Shown here piece by piece: positions 11,983 to 23,207 of a DNA stretch of 64,000 bases; position 1 is the first letter of the stretch; every line of letters begins with the position of its first letter. Location: positions 434,001-498,000 of the forward strand of contig JADNYV010000008.1 in assembly GCA_015501055.1 (NCBI GenBank). The letters run 5' to 3'. The stretch comes from Mucidula mucida (taxonomy: Eukaryota > Basidiomycota > Agaricomycetes > Agaricales > Physalacriaceae). A program made the translations under genes and the position numbers. The notes under the pieces were generated by a model. The model saw only the letters and a program-made list of their open reading frames with translations. It was not told where the DNA came from and searched no databases.

Positions 11983-12217
11983 ATGAGTACTTCTGGATTC
12001 CTCTTGCTAATGAATTGAATAGGCTTTGATCTTCTTGCGGAAAGACACCGAGAGAGTTTCTACCTCACATACTAGGACATAAATTACTTGCATATCTATT
12101 GCTCTGAGATTGTCAATTCGTATACGCGTCCTCAAATGTTGAGAATCAAAAACGCAAGAATAAATTCAGAGCAACAAACGAAGCGTATACTAGAATACAT
12201 TTATATTGTTCTTTCCC

Positions 12218-13894
12218 TCATTGCCCAGTCTCATCCCGAATTCCACCCGATGCAAAATTGAGAATGCCCGCCATATCCAGCTTAGCCACCACATCTTCCG
12301 CCGTTGGCACGTCCATCTCCCCAAGCACAACATTTACCTTGTCAAGCGAGTTCGACTTTAGCGCCTCCTGCAAGTTTTTTGGGAACGAGTCGAAAACGTC
12401 CCACCGCAACTGCAGCGCCTTGCGCACTTCCTCGATATCAATGGAATCTGCGTCCGGCCCTTCGTAGACAAGCTCCTCGGGAGGCGGCCCATCGGGAACG
12501 TTGAAGGAGATGGTCTGGTCAGCGCTCTCAGGCACAAGCTGGATTTGCTCCTTGCCCTCAGCAGAAGCGCGCTCCTCCTCTTGCGTAACCCGGACGCGCT
12601 CCTTCAAGTGATTGTACGTCTTGGTCAAATCTTCGACAAATACCGGAACAGCGCGTTTGTCCCCTGATATCATTCTAAAAAAAAAAATTAGTGAGGGGTA
12701 TGACAAGTCTCAGAGCGAAAAAGGTTTACTTTGAGAAAAATATGCGAACACCATCTCGTCCAAGCTTCTCGCAGTACTGCAGGAGCAGACTCTGATGTAC
12801 GCATTGTTTGGCGTACTTTGACTTCCCGTCGCCTTCTGCCCGGAACCCTGCAATCAAGAGCGCATCGGCTGCACCGTCTACAACAACATCGGGGTGTGCT
12901 TGAATAAACCTGAAGGATTGCTCGTAGCCGCCCAGGGGTAGCTTTGAGAATGCTTCCAACGACGGCGTCAGCTCTGGCATCTCGTTATCATCTTCATCTT
13001 CATCATCTTCGCCTTGTGGCTGAGCTGGTGCAGATGAAGTCGAAGCTGACGCTTCCGGGTTGAGTGTCTCGAACTCGGTTATTATCTGTTTCTTTGGCTT
13101 TTCGATCTTGGTGGTAGGAACACTCTTGGGGGTGTCCTTGGGAGGAACGTACTGCACGAAATATGAGAACCGTTACAGAAGATGGGAATGGAAATATAAC
13201 CAACATGGGTTGAGAAACCGTCGTGCATATCTTCACTCGTGATGTGTTTCTTCTGTTCCTTCTCTTCAGCCTCGACCTCTTTGATATCGGCAGCAATTGT
13301 CTCTGCGAGCTTCTCCTTGTGGAATGTAATACCATCGACGAGGGCCTTGACTAGCTTCTCGGACCGCTCGCTCTCCAAGACACTCGCGTCCTTGACCTTG
13401 TCTTTGGCCTGTGCGGATACTTGGGTGAGCAGCGATAGAATCATGCCATCGTACGTGTGTTCAAGCTTGGATGGGTCGTTCCCAGGCGGGCAGTCCTTTG
13501 AGGGATTCTTCTCGAGTTGCTCTGCGAGAGAATTGAAGTAGGCGGTGGGCGATGCGGTAGATGGCGACGTGAGTGTAGCATGGATGTCGTTGATGCGGAC
13601 CTGGATGACCTTGTTGCAGTCAATCTGAGCGTGGAGATGCGCGATCTTTGCTTTTCTCTGTTCGCGCTTCTCGTGAATGTCGCGCTGTTTCCATCTGGAT
13701 GTCGGCACCTATGAGCATAGTCAAAGCGGCAGTTGAGATGGATATGCACCGTATAAGCGACTTTTTGTCGACATTCGGGTGGCCCTCGATATCAGAGTCG
13801 TCTGAAAGCTGGTGGAAATGTCAGGAGAGTGGACAGGGCTAGAGCAGTGGCAGCGCACCTCGAGCTGATCCCACTTTGAATAATTGAGGGGCAT
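12218..13894 (-). CDS. CDC37: Cdc37, kinase-specific Hsp90 co-chaperone
   Basis: Five exons on the minus strand (13894-13859, 13808-13750, 13694-13205, 13151-12730, 12674-12218) join without a break to 487 residues. The N-terminus MPLNYSKWDQLELSDDSD is the diagnostic Cdc37 start containing the conserved Ser (CK2 site in the family). The next part is helical and Glu/Lys-rich (client-binding region). The Hsp90-binding middle domain ends with GRDGVRIFFSKMISGDKRAVPVF, and the C-terminal helical domain follows. Cdc37 loads protein kinases onto Hsp90 and is a single-copy essential gene in most fungi. It is head to head with the Pof3-like gene, with about 150 bp between start codons. Confidence 0.96.
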
Positions 13895-14041
13895 CGTAAA
13901 AAGGCGAAGATGAAGGTAGAACGAAGCTGTTGAAGTGACCGTAAATAGCAAGTGCAATCGAAGCACAGAGAAAGTTCCGCCAGCAAGAATACAACACGTG
14001 GTTCACTTGCCTTGATACAGGACCACCATCTAAGAGTAAAC

Positions 14042-15686
14042 ATGGCTTGGAAACCTTCTTTTGAAAAGGCAATGTCTGCGTACAAAACCGGAAAATACCA
14101 AGACGCCCTCATATCGTGCACAGAGGTAAGGAACCCTTCTAATCCCCTCCCAAAAAACTCATAAATTCTTTCTAGGCCATCGAAATCAGCGCCCCTAGCC
14201 AGCCCTACTTTGTCTACGACTGCCGCTCAGCCATCTACGAAAAACTCGGAAGGCTCAAAGACGCCCTCCGCGACGCCAAGACCACTATAGATGTCGCGCC
14301 AACCCGCTGCCAGGGCTACCTCCGCGCCGCCCGCATATTTCTCGTCGCGTGCAAGTTCGAGCAGTGTCTCGCAATGGCAGAGTTGGCCCTCGCGCGTATC
14401 GCTGCCGACGACGCGAAACGTCGCGTAGAAATCACGTCTTTAAAGACCACAGCGCTCCACGGCAAACGACGCGTTACGTGCCACGTCGCCACGCTCCCTG
14501 TTGAGCTCATGGCCGAGATTTTCGAAAATGCCGTGGCCAACGACGCACCTTTTGTCGTCCGATTGTCAGCGGTATGCAAGCATTGGCGCGATGTGGCGTT
14601 ACGGACGCCGCGTTTGTGGGGTTCTCTTACTCTGACCAACCGCGCTCCGAAGCGCAAGACGGAGATATGGCTTGCTCGATCCCAGCGCCGGATTCACAAC
14701 CTCACCCTTCGGAAAACTCTTGTGGAACCCCAATGGACCCCAGATAAGATTGTTGATCTCAAATGGGAGCATCTTCGAAGCTGCACACTCGAAGACTGGG
14801 ATATCATAACGAGCCTGGACCAAGAAAACCTTGATCATGTCGTTGCTGGTTTAGAAGAGCTCGAGATACACGACAGACTGTTCAATCATAATAGGAACTC
14901 ATTGCTCGCCTACCCGTACGCCGCGCTCCGCAGTCTCATCCTCGAAGGCGCCATCGTAAACTTGCACGCCATTCCACCCGCGCCCCCCACGCTCCAAACC
15001 CTTTCGGTGCGGAGCTGCCCCGCGCAGGACCTGCTTGTCCTACTTTCATACCTCTCACAAGCGGCCGACCTCACCACTCTGACCCTCGACATCCCGTTTG
15101 GCGACTTCCAGGCTCCTGCCCCACTTCCGGAGCCCCTCCGACGAGAGAAGCTAACGACACTCGATATCGTTGCCACCCCGGGCGCGCTGCATCTCTTCTC
15201 CTTCATTGTCATGCCCTCGTTGCAGCACTTGACCATCACGCGTTCCCCAAGATCCATCGACGATGTTCTTTCGAGCTGCATTACCACCACCGAGCTCCGC
15301 AGCCTGACTATTGAGGCCTGCGTCGTGACATCGAAGCAGTTGTGACCTTGATCAAATCATCTCCCCACCTCGAGACGCTTGCACTACGCAGGCTACCGGG
15401 TGGTGTCACCAGTGCAGTCTTGGAAGCCATTAATCGAGCGGAGGGTGAGGCTGTGAAATGTCTGACATCCCTTGATGTCTCCCACTGTCCCGATGTCAGG
15501 ACAAGTTCTATCTCGCGATTGGTCAAGAATCGGATGCCGCCAGAGGGAGAGATGTCCCAGCTGGAATCGCTCACCATCAATGGATGCCCACTCATCCCTG
15601 GAGACCACCTCCCGTGGTTCAGGCAGCGCGTAAAGAACTTTACTTGTATATATCTTTCCAAGAGTGCGGCCAAGTATAAACGATAG
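14042..15686 (+). CDS. TPR + F-box + LRR protein resembling Pof3/Dia2, one apparent frameshift
   Basis: Exon 1 is 14042-14125 and exon 2 starts at 14176. The first 115 residues or so form tetratricopeptide repeats (start MAWKPSFEKAMSAYKTGKYQ). An F-box follows (LPVELMAEIFENAVANDAPFVVRLSAVCKHWRD...LWGSL, about 145-190), then leucine-rich repeats. This order is that of fission yeast Pof3 and budding yeast Dia2, SCF subunits acting at replication forks; orthology is inferred from the domain order. Near 15335 the frame ...VVTSK must shift by one base to reach VVTLIKSSPHLETLAL, an obvious further LRR, ending at TAG 15684-15686. Because the gene should be conserved, a base-level assembly error is plausible here. 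Confidence 0.72.
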
Positions 15687-15802
15687 GTCCTAGTACGAAA
15701 TCATGTCCGCATGAAACATCACAATGTCCGATGATTGGCTCATTCCATGTATGAGCGCCTGGAACGGTTCATTACTGACCGTCTCTAGATGGACCTATCA
15801 AT

Positions 15803-16500
15803 TCATGAGCAATCTGCGAACAAGAGGGATATCAAAGTAAGCTTTACCTCCCGACTATCCCACCCAACGATGACAAGGATGACATTCGCATCATCGATAG
15901 TGGGAATACAGAAGCAAGGTGGATATGCACGGACGGCTTTATCTAAACTCGCATTCTGCCCCGCCATAAGCTCCATTAAACGATCCTGGAGCAACCCTCC
16001 TTGAGCGACACAACAGCGAATTCTGTCGTCGGAGCGGAGAGGCAAGGAAGAGGATCCTTCGAAATCTTGATAAAGTGGGACGTCACCATTGATAGAGAAG
16101 CTATCGATGAAAAAAAGGTATCCTGATTCTCTTGGCTATGCTCATAAGTGTCCCAGACTGAATATCGTATCAGTACGGGCTAAGATTGTTCGACTTTTGA
16201 CTGACTGATAACAAATATTCCCAATTCTCCGCCTCACTCTCATTTTGTACGCCGTTGAACGTCCTGTCGATCGTGTGAGTCAAAGGACAGTTGATAGCAT
16301 ATTGTTTTGTACCAAATGTGTCCCCGAGAGCCTTGGATAGTCCTCAACAAAGATTCCGGTAGTCGAGGACTCTTCCTATACGCATCACTTGCCACAAAAA
16401 AGGATAACTGCAGCACAGGCATGATGAACGTCAAAGCCAGAACGCACAACGGACGGCCGCGGACTCCCACCCATGGCATTGGCTTCAATGATAGCTGCAA
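15803..16500 (-). CDS. Hypothetical protein, gene model incomplete
   Basis: Two coding-like segments on the minus strand appear to splice. One ends near 16265 (a hydrophobic stretch, then SDAYRKSPRLPESLLRTIQGS). The other starts after a CATAG acceptor near 16140 with ESGYLFFIDSFSINGDVPLYQDFEGS and runs through a Cys-containing tail to the stop at 15803-15805. The joined reading is coherent over about 190 residues, but I recognise no family, and the true 5' end is not found. It lies between two convergent, better-supported genes. It may be a real lineage-specific gene or a chance open frame. Confidence 0.35.
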
Positions 16501-16567
16501 AACTGAATCAAACTCTCATTAAGCTCAACACATAAAAGTACACAAAAAAGACGACGAACGGTAATCC

Positions 16568-17299
16568 TCAAGTGTCTTTAATCAACCGATTAAACTTGGG
16601 CAACATTTCCCTCAAATACTCTGCATGTTTTCTCCTCAAATCAATCTCCTGCACCTTGCCCCTCCCACTCCAGCGCCGCCGCTCAGCAGCTGGCCCGTAC
16701 ACCATCGAATAGTCCTCGAGCGTCTCCTCCTCCGTTGGAACAAGAAGACACCCAGCACCGATAACGCAAAACGAGGATATCCGAATGGTGTGGTGTACCC
16801 GCGAGCGCGTCGAGAAGGTGTTGTAGTTGCCTACCAGCGGGCATTCGATACCTTGTACACGTTGAGAGCAAGGGGTAATCAGAATGAAGCAGCACACCCA
16901 CGACAGCCAATCTCGAATAGATTCTCGTCTCCGATGCGCATGACTTCTTTTCGCCTTTTCGTCGTGTCAGACGGGTATGTCCAAAGGAGGAGACACTATA
17001 TACCGGTTGACTATGATCGCGCCTTCTTCGACGATGCATCCTGTACCGATGACGATGGGCGCGGCGAGCGCGAATATTGTCGCTTTCGGGTGTACAACGG
17101 TGCCTTTGAGGGTAATGCTGAGTATGGATGTGAAAGAGCATTCGGTGGGAATGCACTGTACCGGCGCCGATGGTGATGTCGCCTTTGAGCTCAACGTCCT
17201 GACAGACGACTGCCTTGGAATGTATGGAGAATTTGTCGCGTCTGATATCGAGTCAATACTGATGGAAACGATTTAGATGTGAGCTGACATTGGAGGCAT
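16568..17299 (-). CDS. DCTN6: Dynactin subunit 6 (p27), left-handed beta-helix protein
   Basis: Five exons (17299-17289, 17241-17162, 17103-17004, 16954-16902, 16851-16568) give about 175 residues in frame. After the start MPPIRDKFSIHSKAVVCQDV, hexapeptide-repeat turns follow (GDITIGAG, PIVIGTG.IVEEGAIIVN, VMRIGDENLFEIGC, SSFCVIGAGCLL), then VYGPAAERR and a helical tail (YLREMLPKFNRL) matching the p27 C-terminus. p27 pairs with p25 at the pointed end of the dynactin filament and helps cargo selection for dynein. The first coding exon is only 11 nt, inferred because it is the only nearby ATG that joins in phase. Confidence 0.85.
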
Positions 17300-17847
17300 C
17301 TTGAATACTTGAGGTGATGGAGGAGGGAGAGCGGTAGTCGGCCCAAAAGAGGTAATAATCTACTGCGTCTTTTTCTCCAACCATCATGGCGAAACGCGCC
17401 CACTTTGAAACGATCGCGTCTGTGTCGTGTGCTGCATGTCTACTCATTCTTGGCCCCATATATGTTGAACAGAGCTATTGCTAGCTTGTTTTCGAGGTCT
17501 GACGGGCTTTCTCGCTGTTTTCCGTGAAGCCCGACGCTGCCTCACTTGACGTGTTACACTAAGCGTTTGAAAGTTTCGTGCTGGGGGAAAAATGCCTTGA
17601 CGAATCAACACTAGGCACAGCCTCGATTACCCCAGAACATCCCTAACGACGAAGTGGCGGCGCTCTGAGGCCTTTAGCGCTCAGCCCTGCTGTCAACGGA
17701 TCCGACATGACTCGACTGGTGACTAGTGATCACCGCAATTGACTCAAGCTGTGCAGGATCGACGCCAACTGCTCTTGTTTAAATTCACGCGAATCCGCAT
17801 TGTGTTCCCCTCGGTTTTCCCTAACCCACCCCCTCCACACCAACAAC
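17300..17847. other. Divergent intergenic region between dynactin p27 and the E2/F-box gene
   Basis: About 550 bp between two divergent start codons. Presumably both promoters lie here. A minus-strand open frame overlaps 17253-17459 but shows no family motif, and I left it out. Confidence 0.4.
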
Positions 17848-20146
17848 ATGTCATCCAGCACTACTTTCAGAACGCGACTCATGCGCCTTCATCGGGATCT
17901 CGCTGAGCTTCACGATTCACCCTACCCCGGCGTGGCCGTCTTCATTGACGATGCCAACATGCGCCAGTTTTGCCTTGTGCTTACCCCACCGAGTGGTCCG
18001 TGGAAGAATTTGGCGCTTCACTTTACTGTGGAGATTCCTGAAGATTGGGTGGGTTCGTTTTGACTGGGAAAGGTGGTGATGCTGATCTTGATTTCAGCCA
18101 AACCATCCACCGAGCATCAAGTCTAGCACCAACATTGATCATCCCAACTTGTATTCCCGTTATATTTGCTGTGACCTGCTCAAGACGCAGAGCGAAATTT
18201 ATGCCGAGCACGGTTACACAGGAGGGTACGTTTCTCTGTATTTGCAGTAATATGACATCCCTTAATTGTGGCGCAGATACACACCGGCTCTGACACTTCG
18301 TGGTCTCTTTCTCCAGTTCCTTACTTTCTTTTCAACTACCAGAGTGAGATTTAACGTTTCCTAATTAAGTTTCGACTCATCATACGCAACAGGTTGAACA
18401 AGATTATGGTGGTTACTTTGAAATCGGGGATTATATCGAAACGGCATATGTTCTACAACGCGACCTGAAAGATTACATCGACGATCTTCAGGGTGTCCAA
18501 TATCGTTACGCATCATCGAGCACAAGCCCAGATCTCGCCGCGGCATATCAGCAGAACACGTCGAAGGAAATTCAAATCAAGACCTACCGTTCCTCGTGTC
18601 CCCTCATTCGAAGCCATAAAACGAAAAACGCGTTAATCAGTACTCAACAATTCATCGCATCGAACACATCAGTCCTCGGTGGCACAGCACCTTCCAAAGC
18701 ATCTCGAGATGGACTTGTTCGAAGTGCCCATACGGTTCTGCAGCATTACCGCATCATCAAGTCGCCCGCTCTAGTGTCGCTGATACTTCCTCTCTTCCTT
18801 ATTGTCGCCCGCCTGTCAAATGCCTCCTCGATGACATTCCCGATGACATCTTCTTCGCCCTCGCCCCAGCTCTACCTTCAGAAAGTGTCTTATCTTTTCA
18901 AGAGGCGTACCCTCGTTTCCGCGCCATCATGGAGTCCTCACATGAGCTCCTGCAACGCGAGCTCCAGTGTTTCTTTTTCAAAACTCATGTGACATCCTGT
19001 GTCCTTGGTGTTGGAGTCGCATTGGATCGCAAATCGCGCAGCTTGACCTCGGATTTCGATTGGCTAAGCGAAGAGGCGTTTGTCCACTTCCAAGTGCGGC
19101 ACGGAATCGAGAAGCGCAAGTTCGAGTTCTTCCTTCCGTTGGCGTTTAGCCGCTGGCATTTTAAAGCTGCTGAGCCCAAGATTCGGCGGAATTTGGAGTT
19201 CATACTTTCTGCGATGCGTGAAGCGGATGCTGCTAGTATGCAGCGGAACGTTGGACGTCGTGGGGCACCTGCCAAGTCGGTCAAGAATTCGGCAGTTACG
19301 CCTTCGGCTTCGCCTATTACTGTTGTCTATCGTATGATGAACCACATCGTTGTCAAGCTCATGCAGTCTTGCGACGACGTGGTGGCGAAGACACGGCATA
19401 ATTCGACGGGTCTACTCTTTGCATCGGAAAGAGCCGTGTATTCGTACTGCCATCTCTTTCACCTTCTCATCTGTATGGCACGGAACGATCCGTCCATAAC
19501 TCGCGATGCTTCGACACTCATTGATAGCTTCATCGCCGACCCGGAATATCGCACAAAAGCGAAAGTTCCAGACCTGGGTGAGTTCATTGTCATGGTCACT
19601 CTGGTTATGGCGCATGGGGATTCTGTGCAGTGGGAGCGGTTGGCACCTTTTTTCTTGGAGGAGGTTGTTACACGGAATGTTCGCTGGGTGCTCAAGGAAT
19701 GTCCGGAACTCGAGGTCATGGAGCAAGGGAGGAGCGACTATCGTCTGGGCCGCACTTTCGCTCAGTCGAAGACGAGTCTCCGCCTTATTATGTTTCAGGT
19801 CGCGTTCCTGCAGATGTTCGTCAACACGTATTCGTCCAATATGGCTCGTCTTGATGACAACTATGGGTTCGCGGAGAAGGAGATTCCGGAAAGGATGGTC
19901 ACAACGATCAAGGATATTTATCGGGTTAGTGACTGGCCGACGTTCTTTGTGAAGGTGAACTATGAGAAGGCGAAAGGATTTGGTGCAGCTAATTTTTCAT
20001 GGCTTCTGCGGGACGCGGTGGCGAAGAGCGGGAAGAGGCGCTATCATACGCCAAAGACGGGCAAGGCTGATCTAGAGCGGTTGGTGGCGTTGCGGAGGCA
20101 GAGTGAGGCGTCGTGGGTTGATGCGCAAAAGAAGAGGAAGGCATAG
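17848..20146 (+). CDS. E2 (UBC-fold) domain joined to an F-box-like region; large conserved basidiomycete protein with frame breaks
   Basis: Exon 1 starts MSSSTTFRTRLMRLHRDL and covers the first E2 strands up to FTVEIPEDW; exon 2 begins PNHPPSIKS. It carries the E2 hallmark NIDHPN followed by ICCDLL, which places a Cys at the E2 active-site position, then GYTPALTLRGLFLQFLTFF. Further on are a single CxxC element (WTCSKCPYG), an F-box-like segment (LLDDIPDDIFFALAPALPSESVLSFQEAYPRF) and a long C-terminal domain (FDWLS.EAF, FFLPLAFSRWHF, DNYGFAEKEIPERM). At about 18550-18600 and at the run of A near 18630 the frame shifts; removing one A from that run restores it. The protein probably transfers ubiquitin, but no substrate is known. 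Confidence 0.65.
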
Positions 20147-20514
20147 TTTGTATGTATGTCAGCAGTGCTCTCATGATACCCAGTCTTTTTGTGGAAGTAG
20201 CGTGGGAGATGGTGAATTCAGGAAAGTGCCCGTGTTTTAATACGCGTTCGATTCCGCCTAGCGAGACGACATCAATAAGTTATATCCCAGATCCAGTCAG
20301 CCAGTGTTTAAACATTGATGGTGCCACGCCAGTGACGTGATGCTGTTTCTCGGCTTACCACCCAGTCGCCATTATCACGAACGATGCCGCACCGCAAAGC
20401 GTATCCTTCCATGCAAAATTCGCCCAATCCGTCTCTGGTAGTACTGGTTTCATGCGCGCCTAAATAGACCATAGACCATACTTTCTCCCTGGGTCCCTCA
20501 AATCTCAAAAGAAA

Positions 20515-20605
20515 GATTGTGGCGTCGTTTGATTTGACTATGGAGGCCCACCATCACATGACGCTCTCATTCATTCTTGACCAAAACCATCATGGTCAAA
20601 CTCAA
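20515..20605 (+). pseudogene. Relic 5' end of a fifth copy of the 21-25 kb tandem family
   Basis: TGGCGTCGTTTG, ATCACATGAC and TTGACCAAAACC.TCATG stand in the same order and spacing as in front of copy D (24716-24789) and, in part, copy B. The start ATG at 20592 is followed by only about 11 bases of coding similarity (the MSKLN start of copies A and C), then the sequence switches abruptly to the upstream flank shared with copy C. It is a remnant left by rearrangement inside the array. Confidence 0.55.
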
Positions 20606-20647
20606 TTGCTTCACCATCCATAAAAACAAAGTACATAGACCAACGCT

Positions 20648-21042
20648 AGTCTCCCTAGTCAGACCAAACAACGCACAGTTTTTTCTTTTTTAGAATTGGG
20701 TGGAGAAAAGTGCGATGTCTGATTTAAGTCACGCCTATGAAGCCGTACCATGGCCTTCGGTCTTCTCGGAGCCGAATTAGGCGATTTTTCCAAAGGGGGA
20801 TGCAGCCCAAAGCAATGTGACCATGGCGCGTTGAGAGAGCCGCGTTCATGCACCTCGGAATTTCATTATTGTAGGACAGAATTTGTCTAGGAGGCCACTG
20901 AAACCCCAGAAAACACGCCAGCCTCGTCAACCTCTTACCTGTCAATTGGCGTGGCACCAGGCACGCGTGGACAGCTCAATCACGTGACTGTACGAATGCG
21001 GAAGGTCGTCCTACGGCTTGCCCTTGCCAAAAAATTACAGAC
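20648..21042. mobile_element. 395-bp MITE-like insertion with 12-bp target duplication
   Basis: The upstream flanks of family copies A and C are alike, but in A they are split. TAGACCAACGCT occurs at 20636-20647 and again at 21043-21054, where copy C has one uninterrupted copy (near 23410). The 395 bp between have no coding capacity. The ends carry only a very short inverted match (AGTCT...AGACT). An empty site in the paralogue plus a direct repeat is good evidence for a transposed segment. A long duplication of this size would fit a Mutator-like non-autonomous element, but the family is a guess. Confidence 0.6.
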
Positions 21043-21054
21043 TAGACCAACGCT

Positions 21055-21150
21055 GCCCTTTAAGAATTCCGCGCCCAATGAGGCTCAGGGGCAAGGATGT
21101 TATAACGTGGATTTGGGTCAACTTTGAGTACATTCTTGACCACAACCATC
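21055..21150 (+). promoter_or_regulatory. Proximal promoter shared by family copies A and C
   Basis: GAATTCCGCGCCCAATGAGGC, AGGATGTTATAACGTGG and TCAACTTTGAGTACATTC lie just upstream of ATG 21151 and recur nearly unchanged before ATG 23515. TTATAAC may act as the TATA element. Copies B and D use a different leader. Confidence 0.5.
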
Positions 21151-22147
21151 ATGACGAGCACCAGAACTTATATGTCTAAACTCAACGCTGCCGAACGTGT
21201 CAAGGCTGAAGAGCTCGGTCAGAAAATATTTGACTGGACAAGGCTTACCGAGGAGCACTTTGCTGTTCTACGAACAGACCCGAACGCGTACGCAGAGGCG
21301 TGGCAGGAGTACGCCGCCAAGGCACCGCCGATTGGCTCTATCCCAGCTCGCGACAACTACCAGGAGCACATTAAGCTAGGGGAGCAACTTCTTGAAAAGG
21401 AATGTGTTACGATTTACGAGTAAGCCCACATATTACTTCAAATCGGTAGCGTCTTTTGAGTGCTTTCCTTCAGTCATGTCGAAGCAGTTAACACGCTCGC
21501 ATATCTCTGTCGGCTCCAGCTGACGCTTGCAGCTGATCTGGGGTGGAAGATTCAGCTGGCAGTAGGGGAATACGTGTCGACTAAAAGGTACGCCACTGTC
21601 GCAACCTCTCGTCTTTTGATTTCAACGTTGTGATAGTGCGAGTCATCAATACCCACCATTTCATTTTCAAATGCCGGAAAACCCGCACCCTCTTTTAAGA
21701 GATATTTATGGTGCAAACCCGCCCACATCATCCGGCGCAAACACATCGACATCGTCCAGTGCAAACAGACCCACGCCATCCGGTGCACGCACACCCACAT
21801 CATCCAGTGCAACCATGCCCACATCATCCGTACCACCCGCCGATGATTATCCCATCGTTCTTCCCGGACAGCCATTCTCCTGGAGCGACATTCTCGACTA
21901 CGCTCGCAAACCTGTCTCGCCAAAAGAATTGTCCTCTTTCAAACGTAATCCGGAACCTCTCAGCGGACACACTTTCACGTCAACTGGCGATATGGGCGAC
22001 GAAGCGTTCAGGGTTTCGTGCTTCTTGACAGTAGGGAAGGAGAAGCTTTTCTATCTCGTGTTTGCAGATGAGGGCAAAGAGGCTGTTGCCTACTCAAGTT
22101 CTGAATTTTTTACTCTTCTCAAATCGTCGCAACGTATTATCACTTAG
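21151..22147 (+). CDS. Tandem-family copy A: unrecognised 297-residue protein (intact)
   Basis: Three exons (21151-21419, 21474-21587, 21637-22147) join in frame. The N-terminal part is helical and charged (LGQKIFDWTRLTEEHFAVLR, DPNAYAEAWQEYAAKAP). The middle part (LAYLCRLQLTLAADLGW) leads to a Thr/Ser/Pro/Ala-rich spacer made of 8-residue repeats. A conserved C-terminal domain follows (PFSWSDILDYARK, GDMGDEAFRVSCFLT, LFYLVFADEGKEAVAYSS). No signal peptide or membrane segment is visible. I do not recognise the family, and no catalytic motif is evident. It is the only apparently intact member of the array. Confidence 0.8.
21725..21838 (+). repeat. In-frame 24-bp minisatellite (about 4.7 units) in copy A
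   Basis: Units begin at 21725, 21749, 21773 and 21797, with a partial unit from 21821. Each encodes eight residues of the form T-S/P-S-G/S-A-x-x-x. Copies B, C and D lack the expansion, so the spacer length varies between paralogues. Confidence 0.8.
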
Positions 22148-22250
22148 GATAGCAAGTAGTCGTCTTTTTGTCGTTTCTTCAAGCCAATTTAGTGATCCTT
22201 ATATCTATAGCTGCTGCGCCTCACACATGGCCGCCACCGTTGCATTCTCG

Positions 22251-22289
22251 ATCACATGACATTGATCGACTTCTTTGACCGCAACCCCC
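22251..22289 (+). promoter_or_regulatory. Leader shared by copies B and D
   Basis: ATCACATGACATTGATCGAC followed by TTCTTTGACC lies directly before ATG 22290 and recurs at 24749-24786 before copy D. A weaker version precedes the relic at 20592. CACATG is an E-box-like core, but binding is not shown. Confidence 0.45.
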
Positions 22290-23207
22290 ATGGCCAGATC
22301 CAGACTCAACGCTACAGAGCGTGCCCTGGTCGAAAAGCTCGGTCAGAAAATATTTGACTGGCAAAGACTTATGGAGGAGCACTTCGCAGTACTACGAACA
22401 GATCCGAACGCGTACGCCGAGGCCTGGCAGGAGTACGCCGCCAAGGCACCCCAGATTACACAGTCCCGGCCCGCGACAAGTACGAGGAGCACATTTTGCT
22501 TGGAGAGCGACTTCTTGAAAAAGAATGTGCTACATTCTACGAGTCAGTGTACTCCCAGTTGGAATTATCTATACTTTCTAACCGCTTTTCTTTAGTCACG
22601 TTGAAGCTGCAACACGCTTGCATACCTCTGTCGTCTTCAGCTGACGCTTACCACCCAGTACAGGTGGTCGGTTCAATTGGCAATAAGGGAATATGCCCCC
22701 GCTCAACAGTATGTCAATCTCGTGTTCTTTTATATTCCAATAATGACACTGTCATATAGTGCGAAGCATCAATATGCACCATCTCACGCGATCATTCCGC
22801 AAAACCCACACCCACTGCTTAAAGAGTTCTTTGGTGGACGCGTCGCAAACACCTCGGCAGCATCTGAGTCCCCACCACCCACCAATGACTCTGAGTATCC
22901 TGTCGTTCTTCCCGGAAAGCCATTCTCTTGGAGCGACATTCTGGACTATTCCCGCGCACCGATGCTGCCAGCAGACGTAGCTTGCTATAAGCGTAATCCG
23001 GGACCTCTCAGCCGCCATACTTTCACGACGACTGGCGACATGGGTGACGAAGCGTTTCGGGTGTCGTCCTTCCTAACAATAGGGGAGCAGAAGATATTCT
23101 ACGTTGTTTATGCAGATGCAGGCACGGAGGCTGTCAGCTACTCGAGTTCCGATTTTTTCACTCTTCTGGAATCATCGCAGCGTGTTATCATTCCGAATAG
23201 CGATTAG
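22290..23207 (+). pseudogene. Tandem-family copy B, broken by two single-base losses
   Basis: The start MARSRLNATERALVEKLGQKI and the C-terminal domain (PFSWSDILDYSRA, GDMGDEAFRVSSFLT, IFYVVYADAGTEAVSYSS) match copy A. Near 22463 one base is missing compared with its paralogues, so ARDKYEEHILLGERLLEKEC lies in another frame. Near 22613 a second loss puts NTLAYLCRLQLTL in yet another frame. Splice sites around 22555-22605 and 22710-22760 are conserved. The third exon is open to TAG 23205-23207 and lacks the minisatellite. Confidence 0.65.

Noticed and set aside
17253..17459. Minus-strand frame upstream of dynactin p27 as an N-terminal extension
   Set aside because: It does not join in phase to the p27 reading; the 11-nt exon at 17289-17299 does.
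21124..21150. Possible earlier start (TTG) extending copy A
   Set aside because: No ATG is present; ATG 21151 begins the segment shared with copy C.
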